Assembly (NCBI GenBank): GCA_003024985.2
Contig: PXIH01S0003213.1
Length of the DNA stretch: 11,378 bases
Origin: Euperipatoides rowelli
Lineage: Eukaryota; Onychophora; Udeonychophora; Euonychophora; Peripatopsidae
Strand: one strand, 5' to 3'
Part shown: positions 1-6,608 of the stretch, one piece after another
Position numbering within the stretch: the first letter of the stretch is position 1
Layout of the letters: every line of letters begins with the position of its first letter
Notes under the pieces: generated by a model
Seen by the model: only the letters and a program-made list of their open reading frames with translations
The model's database searches: none
What the model was told of the DNA's origin: nothing
Position numbers and translations under genes: made by a program

Positions 1-60
1 TTTCACATTTTTCCAATAGGCAGCACTAGTGAAAAGATCCTGAGGCCCAAGTAATAGTTC

Positions 61-123
61 CAAAACTTGCCACTAGTGTGTAGCAGAGGCCAATTTGATA
101 CTTTACAGTAGTGGCTAGTTTTG
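61..123. repeat. Imperfect inverted repeat, about 20-bp arms
   Basis: Arms 61-75 (CAAAACTTGCCACTA) and 109-123 (TAGTGGCTAGTTTTG) pair at 14 of 15 positions. After one mismatch the pairing continues inward for four more positions (77-80 with 104-107, one of them G-T), leaving a loop of about 23 nt. This is the strongest hairpin near the left edge of the window. It could be the end of a small inverted-repeat transposon or a foldable transcript. No target duplication or second copy was seen, so its identity is open. Confidence 0.6.
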
Positions 124-302
124 TTGTCTGTAAACATTTCCCTGTGCATGTTACATTTTCAACTTGTAACTTTTCTTACATATTACAGCTAATATTTTTT
201 TTTGTTGCTAAATATGTCCGTAGTAGTTATATTTTCAATTACCCAAGTCCTACTAGAACCCACAGTGCTTTATAATAGACTTTTTGCAAAGGAAAAAGGA
301 GC

Positions 303-344
303 TTTGGCTCAAGTAGCCCTAACATAGGGCAACTTAAACCCAAA
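303..344. repeat. Hairpin with compact GC-rich stem
   Basis: Arms 311-320 (AAGTAGCCCT) and 326-335 (AGGGCAACTT) pair at 9 of 10 positions around a 5-nt loop. Looser complementarity extends outward, TTTGG on the left facing CCCAAA on the right, with bulges. A small AT dinucleotide run (about 349-362) follows directly. The function is unknown. The stem is clear by eye but short enough that a chance origin in repetitive DNA is possible. Confidence 0.5.
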
Positions 345-625
345 ATATAAATATATATATTATAAACATAAAGGTATGACAAAAGTTGTTTTATACTATA
401 ATGAAATAATTGTTTAGGATCCAGGTTTAATAACAATTAAGTTATGGGCACAATTTTGATTATTTTATAATTTTTTTATCTTGAAATGTAAAAATTGGCC
501 GAAAACGGGTCCAAGTAACGCTGATTTACAGTACATCTAAAAAAAAAAAATGCTACCTAATATTACAGTAGACTAAAAGAAAAATATCATCAAATACTTT
601 TTAAATAAATTACTAACAAACTTTT

Positions 626-649
626 CACACACACACACAAAAAAAAAAA
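626..649. repeat. (CA)n microsatellite running into poly-A
   Basis: Seven CA units (626-639) are followed directly by a run of A to 649. This is a simple sequence repeat. A CA tract followed by poly-A can be the tail of a retroposed element, but no element body was recognised upstream. Confidence 0.85.
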
Positions 650-1704
650 CACTCAAAGTAAGTTAGTGTTTTCTCCCCGAAAACGAAAATAACGCTTATT
701 ATTAAGGATTAATAAATATTAAAGCAAATTATGAGAAACTTGTCTTATTAATTTAATCATTTTAATTATTAATTATTTAGCACTTAATGAAGTTCTAAAT
801 ACAATAATATAATCTGCCAAAATTTTAATTATTTGATATTTTAATTTTAGCTATTAAAATATATGATGAATACATGGTAGCCTATATATTTCAATTTTAT
901 ACATAATTTAAAAGAGGTCAAATTGATTTTTAAGCCAAGATGAAATTGAAATCTGAAAATATAATCTTTTAAAATGAAATGACGATCATTATCACCATTA
1001 CCGTGATATTAATTTGAATTTTGATTAGTATAATTAAATGTAAACATTAATTAAGTTAAATATCAAATCTTATTACCATTAATTTACTTTTGCTGACAAT
1101 ACAGCTGTAAATTTTAAAATATTTTGTAATTAATCTATTTATCATTTCCATATAATTAGTGAGATTTTTTTTTTTTAATTATTATTATTACTCAGTAATT
1201 TTTGATTAAAAAACACATCAAATTTAATTCCAATATGTTTATTCTACAAACACAGATAATTCTTAATAATTTAACAATTTGGTTTGCAAATTCTGAAAAT
1301 GAAGAACAACAATAAAAAATAAAAATGTAGACTATGCATGTTTGATATGTTATGTAGACATTGTTTCTTACTATAAAAATTCTTTCACAGTTATTTTTAT
1401 TATATAATTTTCTAATGTTTATCTGTCAAACTAAAAAAAAAAAATGTTGACTAGATTTGTTTGTTATTTCAGCTATGTTATTGCTCTAAATATTTATTTA
1501 TCTGTTAAATTTTATTTTTTATTCTCACATTCCTAGATATAACATATTTGATATTTCATGATTCATGGAATATTTATATACACAAATTCTTCTTATTTTT
1601 AATCAAAATGTCATAATTCTTTCAAAGAACAAAATGGTATTAAAAAAGGCAAACATTTTATTATTATTTATCTCAGAAAATGTGTCCTTCTGTCTTCCAA
1701 TACA

Positions 1705-1862
1705 AATCCACAGTTTACAATCCAGGATCATGAAATTTTACAGAAGGGTATATTAAACATGGCCGAAGCAACTAAAAAAAATTGAAATAAAAATTAATTA
1801 TGGTTAATTTTTAATTAATTAAAAATGGTTATAATATAGGGCCACGCTGGGTAGTTTCTATA
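1705..1862 (+). repeat. Helitron-tail-like repeat, copy A
   Basis: This segment shares an ordered series of blocks with the next repeat (1864-1980): CAGTTTACA at 1711, TAAACATGGCCGA at about 1754-1766 followed by GCAACTAAAAAAA, TTGAAAT, an AATTAA-rich part, and GCTGGGTA at 1846-1853. It contains an 18-bp perfect palindrome (1808-1825) that copy B lacks. The end near GGGTAGTTTCTAT resembles the copy B terminus but lacks the CTAG. It is probably a degenerate or partial copy of the same terminal sequence, arranged head to tail. No protein is encoded. Confidence 0.5.
1808..1825. repeat. 18-bp perfect palindrome
   Basis: The sequence TTTTTAATTAATTAAAAA is identical on both strands. It is made only of A and T and lies inside repeat copy A. 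Low complexity makes a chance or slippage origin likely. Confidence 0.8.
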
Positions 1863-1863
1863 G

Positions 1864-1980
1864 AAATCAACAGTTTACAGGCGTAGACAGGCGTAATAAA
1901 CATGGCCGATGCAACTAAAAAAAAGTTGAAATGGAAATTAACCCTTAAAAGGCTGGGCAATGCTGTGTACTTCAGCTAGT
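1864..1980 (+). mobile_element. Candidate Helitron 3' terminus, copy B
   Basis: The segment runs from CAGTTTACA (1871) through AACATGGCCGATGCAACT to GGCTGGGCAATGCTGTGTAC and ends TTCAGCTAG at 1979, with T at 1980. Helitron DNA transposons typically end in CTRR, often CTAG, after a short GC-rich hairpin, and insert between A and T; the CTAG-T end fits. The hairpin is poor here (only a GC/GC pairing around GCAATGC), so it has decayed or the assignment is wrong. No 5' TC end and no Rep/helicase coding sequence were found, so at most this is the tail of a non-autonomous or truncated element. The call rests on terminal motifs only. Confidence 0.45.
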
Positions 1981-2130
1981 TATAACTAAAGTATTATTTT
2001 TGTATCAGGAGAATACTAAGCATAAGGTATGAGGGTGTGACAGATTTTTTTAATATTACAAATGATTTTGGGGCTTTTTTCTAATAATAAAATCATTTTA
2101 ACACATGACGTAGATACAGTATATAATTTC

Positions 2131-2157
2131 ATTGTATGATATATTGTATCATACAAT
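2131..2157. repeat. Perfect 11-bp inverted repeat, 5-nt spacer
   Basis: Arms ATTGTATGATA (2131-2141) and TATCATACAAT (2147-2157) are exact reverse complements around TATTG. It could fold as a hairpin or mark a site of small inverted duplication. No adjacent gene gives it a role. Confidence 0.8.
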
Positions 2158-3144
2158 ATTGTTGTCTTTTTTTTATTTATTTATTTTGATCTGATATACT
2201 GTGATTTTTGGTTTGAGTTTTTCTGTAGAGAAGTTGGCCAAATTCGTGAAAATTTTTTTTTATTTTGCAACAAATAAGTTTTTTTTCGTCATTACTAAAA
2301 TGTACATAGTATTGACATATTTTATATTTAACTGTCTAAAGGCATATTTCATGGAAAGATACTATTATAGGATAATTTACCTACCTTTTTCCATTCTTAT
2401 AAAAATAAAGTATTAAATAATAACCTTTTAGCTGTATATTTTTCATATAAAGATTTTTTTGAGAGTTTTTTTACTTATTTACAAATTATTATGACTGTCC
2501 TGATTTTGGAAAATGGTGTAACTATCAAATCTGAGGATTATCTAAAATATCATGTTTAATCTCTAAGCAAGAATAATAAATTATTCCCCTTTTTAAAATG
2601 ACGTATGAAATTTATGTTGACTCGAATGGAATAAAAGAGCTTATTAATTTTTAAGAAGTCAATTTTTATTAACAGGCTTATACTTTTATGTTTTTAAAAA
2701 TATAAAGAATTTTTCTATAATTTTCCATTTATTATTGGACTGTAAATTCTCACAATATTATAATGGTAAAAATATAATGTATAGCAGTCTTAATATTATA
2801 ACTTTGAAAAAAAAATGAAAACATTTTTTATACTCAAAATCTTAACTAGTCAATTGTCTAAATTGAATGATAAATCAGGAATTTTTACTTAATTTTTTTT
2901 GTTGTTAAATTTGAATAGCTTATCAGTTTCCTATGATCTTTAAAATTATTAACTAATATTAGCATATTTTTATTCCAAATTTCCTGTTGGCTATTAATGT
3001 TCTAGGAGATCTACTATTTCTCTTTCAGCCTTTGTTGCCCAACTTCTATAATTAATGACCTCCTACAAAATTTAATTATTCAAAATTATTATCATTTTAC
3101 TTTTGATATTTCATTAAATATAAATTTTGGCAGTATTTTCTTTC

Positions 3145-3160
3145 TTTTTTTTTTTTTTTT
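3145..3160. repeat. Poly-T run of 16
   Basis: Sixteen consecutive T follow a pyrimidine-rich stretch (TTTTCTTTC). On the minus strand this is a poly-A run that could be the tail of a retroposed sequence lying at higher coordinates, but no body was recognised. Confidence 0.8.
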
Positions 3161-3360
3161 GCAATTTTCAACGTTTCACTTCTCCAACCTAATTCCTTTA
3201 GTTCTTCAGTTAAATATGTTCAATGTGTTCTGAGTCCATAACCTGTTAGGTATGATGAAGGAACACAGCTTTCACTTAAGAAAACAATATCACAGAAACT
3301 TGTTTGAAGCAAAGAACAATGAATTTAATATTAACCATTAACACAAAATTCATATTGAAT

Positions 3361-3550
3361 GTCGCTGAGACATCAGAATGTACACATGCACGATACTGTC
3401 TCAGTAGCATATCATCCTAGTAGCCTAAATACAAAGCATATCTAAACTATATTTCACCTGAGTGTGTATATACAGTATGTGTTTACTGTACTATCTAACA
3501 TGTGACAGTCAAGCTTTTTGACATCTTTACTCAGGAAAGCCAGATATTTA
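3361..3550. repeat. Cluster of nested inverted repeats
   Basis: Four pairs of exact complementary arms occur within 190 bp. CTGAGACA (3365-3372) pairs with TGTCTCAG (3397-3404). CCTGAGT (3457-3463) pairs with ACTCAGG (3539-3545). Inside the latter lie TACAGTA (3471-3477) with TACTGTA (3484-3490), and GTCAA with TTGAC (about 3508-3522). The region is less AT-rich than its surroundings. The 3457-3545 part could form a branched structure with a 7-bp closing stem. It may be a fragment of an old mobile element or of an RNA gene. Nothing identifies it further. Confidence 0.45.
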
Positions 3551-3622
3551 TAGAGATATGAATAATTGTCACTAATACTTTTTCCACACATATGAAGAAT
3601 TCTTCAAGCTGCATAGCAATAG

Positions 3623-3659
3623 TACATTGAATGATTAGTTAGGATAATCATCCAATGTA
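3623..3659. repeat. Imperfect inverted repeat, 14-bp arms
   Basis: TACATTGAATGATT (3623-3636) and AATCATCCAATGTA (3646-3659) pair at 13 of 14 positions around a 9-nt loop. A third related stretch, AAATTGGATGATTGGT, follows near 3693-3708 in the direct orientation, so the arm sequence is present three times within 90 bp. Confidence 0.65.
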
Positions 3660-3844
3660 TTATTTGTATAAGCTATGAATAATTTTTCACAGTAAATTGG
3701 ATGATTGGTAATTTTTCAAGATCACCAGGTAGGCTATTCTGTTCATGTGCCCAACAGTGAGTCAAACTTAGTTGGTGACCATTCAACCAAGCTCAACAAT
3801 CTACCTTGGTTACAATTAAAAATTAATGTGAGTGAACAAGATTC

Positions 3845-3862
3845 CCTCCATAAATATGGAGG
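3845..3862. repeat. 8-bp hairpin with 2-nt spacer
   Basis: CCTCCATA (3845-3852) and TATGGAGG (3855-3862) are exact complements separated by AA. The spacer is too short for an unstrained loop unless the inner A-T pairs open. It lies in otherwise non-coding DNA and has no clear role. Confidence 0.6.
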
Positions 3863-5424
3863 AATTTTTGTTACGTTTACCAAATATATATCATAATTTT
3901 ACTAATGAAATGTTTCAAAAAATTATTAGAAAATCATTCCTGCAAATATTTCAATTGATTAGTTGTCTAATCTTTCTGTAAATATATTAATTAAATAGAT
4001 TTACCAAACATTAAACATTTAATTATTTAAAGAAGGAATAATTTCACTTACCAGGTGGATATTGTATTAAATCTCACAAAACATGAATGAGAGTAGTGGA
4101 ATTTTAGGTAAATCGGCGATGCTGCATAGCTTGTAGTTGGCTTGAAAGCTACACATCTCCTTTTGGTCTCTAACCCTAACCCTAACTTCTACTTGGGAAT
4201 AAATAACTATGCCTCAACCCTAATGCTAATTAAGAAGTGTAATATACTATTTTTGATTATTCTTAAACTTTTTTTTTTACACTTTCTGGACTAAATGGAT
4301 TTGTGAAGTTTGTTATCCAGATGTAATGTTGAACATGCTAACTTTTTCTGCAGTCCTGGCAACAAGCAAAATGATTGCATCTAATTTTGCAGATACATAC
4401 AAATAAGAAATGTGACTTATAAATAAGTTATGTGAAAAGGATTTGATGGTGAGTAGCTTATTCTTCCTGCACATAAATTTGAAAGCCTTATATGATAAGT
4501 AAATAAAAGTAAATATGGACTGAAATGTGGAATTATACAATTTCATTATTCATTATACATAAGTTGGATTGGCAGGATAAATGATTATATTATTATAGCA
4601 AAATTTATAAAATTCTATTCATTGCATAAAATGTTATTACTACTAGTTGCTTGTTATTATATACTATAGTTCCAAAATGGCTGGATGATATTCAAATTCT
4701 CTAGTTGCACAATTTTTTTTAACATAAAAAAAAACAAGGAAAAGCTTACTTTCCTTATAATACAAAATGTAATTGATCTGTAAAGAATTCATTTATTTAT
4801 TCAATATTTTTTACTGTATTAATTTTTTATGACATATTTGCATTCTTTTTTTTGTCATGCATTCTGAATTACTGTTTTTGTTTTCAATTGTTATTTATGC
4901 ATGATTATATAGCATGCTCTGATATATTTTGTAAAAAGGATATGCATTTAAAAAAAATACAAGTTGCTTAAATATTTATCATTTACTTTTAGAATTTTTA
5001 CTGAAAAAGCTAATCGATTTTTCTAAACCATTTTCTTAAGAAAATATATTTTAAAAACTATATAAAAAAATACTTTTCAAAATTTTGACATGAAAATAAC
5101 TTCAACTCAAGAAATATCTCAAAACGTTTATTGCTTCTTAAATGGTCATTATTTCTGTTAAACTATAGTATATAATGTATATTTTATTAGACTGGAAAAA
5201 AAATGAATCCACACTGAATATATTTTTTTTAAAAAAATAAATAAAAATAAAGTACACATTATTTTAAACATATAGTACTAAATATCTTATATACATAGGC
5301 TATAGCTTTCTTCAGCCTTGAAAATCATTATATTTCTAAACCCTATTTAATGTCTTCATACTTGCACCTTCAAACTTTGAATACAAACTATAAAAACACC
5401 ACACATTTTGGAACTGACTGGGGT
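3863..5424. other. AT-rich non-coding stretch
   Basis: No gene was recognised on either strand; the open frames are short and low in complexity. Contents are the telomere-like tract at 4171-4186, a T8/A7 inverted homopolymer near 5222-5237, and many A/T runs. The stretch ends at the TTAA that begins the piggyBac-like element. Confidence 0.6.
4171..4186. repeat. Short telomere-like (TAACCC)n tract
   Basis: TAACCCTAACCCTAAC gives 2.7 units of TAACCC, the complement of the TTAGGG telomere repeat found in most animals other than many arthropods. Degenerate relatives follow (AACCCTAATGCTAAT near 4216-4230). It is a possible interstitial telomeric sequence left by break repair, but at 16 bp chance cannot be excluded. 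Confidence 0.55.
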
Positions 5425-5428
5425 TTAA

Positions 5429-5488
5429 CCCTTCAATACTATGGTTCAGAATGTTACTTAAATACTATAGTGGGTCACATATGACCAC
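5429..5488 (+). repeat. Left terminal inverted repeat with internal duplication
   Basis: CCCTTCAATACTATGG (5429-5444) is the terminal repeat. About 30 bp further in, AATACTATAGTGGGTCACA (5461-5479) repeats the AATACTAT part and continues into the GGTCA-CATA-TGACC palindrome. In the right terminus the ACTATGG and palindrome parts are directly joined, so the left end seems to carry an extra 30-bp segment. Confidence 0.65.
5472..5487. promoter_or_regulatory. Palindrome 1, candidate transposase-binding site
   Basis: Arms GGTCA (5473-5477) and TGACC (5482-5486) flank CATA. It is the same 6-4-6 type of design as the palindromes at 6402-6417 and 6571-6587. In the well-studied piggyBac transposon the transposase cysteine-rich domain binds a palindrome in the end sequences; a similar role here is inferred from position and shape. 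Confidence 0.4.
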
Positions 5489-5502
5489 TTTGATTATTTG
5501 AA

Positions 5503-5646
5503 TCTTATGTACTAAAATACTCTTTCTCTAATATATGGCACATTACTGTGATGTCCACATGGTCTTTTCAGGCATAATTCAAACACATTTTGCACACAAA
5601 ATGTGATTTTGTGTTTATTTATTTTGTTGCACATGATGCATCTGCC
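5503..5646 (-). pseudogene. piggyBac C-terminal domain remnant, unit 1 (truncated)
   Basis: This unit covers only part of the cysteine-rich domain on the minus strand. About 54 bp that in the other units encode the start of the domain (HDEE...SSKRG) are missing. The junction falls at TCTT, a tetranucleotide shared by both sides (CCTCTTTTAC and CATCTTATGT), which suggests deletion by microhomology or unequal exchange. It cannot be translated as a complete module. Confidence 0.55.
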
Positions 5647-5844
5647 TCTTATGTACTAAAATACTCTCTCTAATATGTGGCACATTACTATAATGTACCC
5701 ATGGTCTTTGCAGGCATAATTCCAACACATTTTGCACACAGAATATGTTTTTGTGTTTATTTCTTTTGTTGCAAATGTTGCATCTGNCTCTTTTACTTGA
5801 TATTCCTTTATACTCTTCATCGTGTAATTATTGTGCTTGTGACA
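5647..5844 (-). pseudogene. piggyBac C-terminal domain remnant, unit 2
   Basis: The minus strand carries the same cysteine-rich module as unit 3, with an ambiguous base at 5787 inside the GGCAGATGCAAC region that encodes the first cysteine. The full 198-bp length is present, including the CTTCATCGTG part that reads HDEE on the minus strand. No start codon or promoter is seen, and neighbouring units are in other frames, so an independent protein is unlikely. Confidence 0.55.
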
Positions 5845-6044
5845 TCTTATGTACTAAAACACTCTTTCTCTAATATGTGGCACATTACGGTGATGTCCAC
5901 GTGGTCTTTGCAGGCATAATTCCAACACATTTTGCACACAAAATGTATTTTTGTGTTTATTTATTTTGTTGCGAATGTTGCATCTGCCTCTTTTACTTGA
6001 TATTCTTTTATACTCTTCATCGTGGAATTATTGTGCTTGTGACA
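5845..6044 (-). pseudogene. piggyBac C-terminal cysteine-rich domain, unit 3
   Basis: One minus-strand frame reads HDEEYKRISSKRGRCNI, then a KHKNTFCVQ block, then ELCLQRPRGHH before a stop. The order RC-x2-C, KxT, FC-x2-(C), LC-x4-C, H is the pattern I know from the zinc-binding C-terminus of piggyBac transposases (two zinc ions bound by about seven Cys/His). Here the second cysteine of the first pair reads R, one reads N in the FCVQN block, and the late cysteine reads R where unit 4 has C, so zinc binding is damaged. The catalytic part of the transposase that should precede it is absent. The match is by motif recognition, not alignment. Confidence 0.6.
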
Positions 6045-6244
6045 TTTTATGTAGTAAAATACTCTTTCTCTAATATGTGACACATTATTGCGATGTCCAC
6101 ATGGTCTTTGCAGGCATAATTCCAACACATTTTGTACTCTAAATGTGTTTTTATGTTTATTTCTTTTGTTGCAAATGTTTCATCTGCCTCTTTTACTTGA
6201 TATTCCATTTTACTCTTCATCGTGAATTATTGTGCTTGTAACAT
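6045..6244 (-). pseudogene. piggyBac C-terminal domain remnant, unit 4
   Basis: This is the outermost unit, nearest the inferred upstream side. Its minus-strand frame includes CNKRNKHKNTF and LQRPCGH, keeping cysteines lost in unit 3, but has a 1-base deletion near the HDEE part and stop codons (after HDEE, and at the first cysteine, where the codon before NIC is altered). Upstream on the minus strand (6245-6330) a lysine-rich reading, KKPNLPKKIKKVIETCG, is open. It may be leftover transposase linker sequence but matches nothing I can name. Confidence 0.5.
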
Positions 6245-6401
6245 AATTTCTTTAATAAAACCACAAGTCTCAATTACTTTCTTGATTTTCTTTGGAAGAT
6301 TAGGTTTCTTAAAGTGATACAAAATACTAAATTATCCCCAAAAACAGAAAAATAAAAATTAAAATACCTTCTTGAAATATTATGCCACAAATACTATTGT
6401 G

Positions 6402-6417
6402 GGGTCATATCTGACCC
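6402..6417. promoter_or_regulatory. Palindrome 2, candidate transposase-binding site
   Basis: GGGTCA (6402-6407), TATC, TGACCC (6412-6417): perfect 6-bp arms. It is preceded by AAATACTATTGTG, so the whole block 6389-6417 repeats the sequence of the inner left end (5461-5487) in the same orientation, although it lies 190 bp from the right end. Confidence 0.45.
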
Positions 6418-6569
6418 AAATGAAGAAAGTTGTGAATTTTTTATTTTATTTTTTCTAACAGAAACAGTGCAAGCATGGGTAAGTCCTGGGACACCCTAAC
6501 AAACAAAGTGACAAGAGCAAATCTATAAAGAATCTCAGTCCTGCTAATGGCAGTGTTTTTATTGTCGTT

Positions 6570-6604
6570 GGGGTCATATTTGATCCCACCATAGTAACAA
6601 AAGG
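6570..6604 (-). repeat. Right terminal inverted repeat with palindrome 3
   Basis: Read on the minus strand: CCTTTTGTTACTATGG, then TGGGATCA-AATA-TGACCC. The palindrome (6571-6587) has arms GGGTCA and TGATCCC with one extra base. The end abuts TTAA at 6605-6608. Compared with the left end, the terminal 16 bases and the palindrome are contiguous here, probably the ancestral arrangement. Confidence 0.6.
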
Positions 6605-6608
6605 TTAA

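Larger units (their letters stand above)
124..1700. other. AT-rich non-coding stretch
   Basis: No coding region was recognised on either strand. Open frames are short and low in complexity, as expected by chance in AT-rich DNA. Contents are the 303-344 hairpin, an A-run near 541-550, the CA/A tract at 626-649, a T-run near 1165-1177 followed by ATT triplets, and many A/T homopolymers. Ancient, unrecognisable repeats may lie here. Confidence 0.6.
1981..3360. other. AT-rich non-coding stretch
   Basis: No gene was recognised. Contents are a perfect 11-bp inverted repeat at 2131-2157, TTTA-type runs near 2167-2190, and a 16-base T-run at 3145-3160. A short minus-strand reading near 3180-3230 is free of stops but too short and too A-rich to support a gene. 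Confidence 0.6.
5503..6244 (-). repeat. Tandem array, 3.7 units of about 200 bp
   Basis: Four head-to-tail units begin at the motif TCTTATGTAC or its variant: 5503-5646 (144 bp, lacks one quarter), 5647-5844 (198 bp), 5845-6044 (200 bp), 6045-6244 (200 bp). All share a CACATTA, CCACATGGTCTTTGCAGG and CTTCATCGTG backbone with scattered substitutions. The array lies wholly inside the piggyBac-like element, so it arose after or during the life of that transposon. Base N at 5787 lies in unit 2. Unit lengths are not all multiples of three. Confidence 0.9.
5425..6608. mobile_element. piggyBac-like non-autonomous DNA transposon
   Basis: The left edge reads TTAA (5425-5428) then CCCTTCAATACTATGG. 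The right edge, read on the minus strand, is TTAA (6605-6608) then CCTTTTGTTACTATGG; the two ends match at 12 of 16 bases. TTAA target duplication with CCC(T)-type inverted ends is characteristic of the piggyBac superfamily. Inside, 1,176 bp hold a tandem array whose minus strand resembles the C-terminal cysteine-rich domain of piggyBac transposases, and three GGGTCA/TGACCC palindromes. The RNase-H-like catalytic domain with its aspartates is absent, and piggyBac transposases usually need about 1.5-1.9 kb of coding DNA, so this copy cannot move itself. The ends plus internal domain agree with each other, which makes the family assignment fairly secure. Confidence 0.72.

Noticed and set aside
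239-436. Minus-strand open frame of 65 codons
   Set aside because: It spans the 303-344 hairpin and an AT repeat and shows no family motif.
1565-2416. Plus-strand open frames of 63-71 codons
   Set aside because: Rich in K, I, F, L, Y and N as expected from AT-rich DNA, with no motif, and one overlaps the Helitron-like repeat.
3180-3235. Minus-strand reading LTEELKELGWRSETL
   Set aside because: It looks helical and protein-like but is under 20 codons and bounded by stops and a 16-base homopolymer; too little to call.
3705-3896. Plus-strand open frame of 63 codons
   Set aside because: The composition is less biased than its neighbours and it was examined closely, but no domain, splice context or repeat supports it, and it overlaps a hairpin.
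4313-4546. Minus-strand open frame of 77 codons
   Set aside because: No recognisable motif; the length is within chance expectation for this composition.
5677-6080. Overlapping plus-strand open frames of 67-80 codons starting MAHY
   Set aside because: They are plus-strand shadows of the tandem unit; they repeat because the DNA repeats, are hydrophobic and cysteine-rich by chance, and have no known match. The meaningful reading is the minus-strand zinc-binding module.
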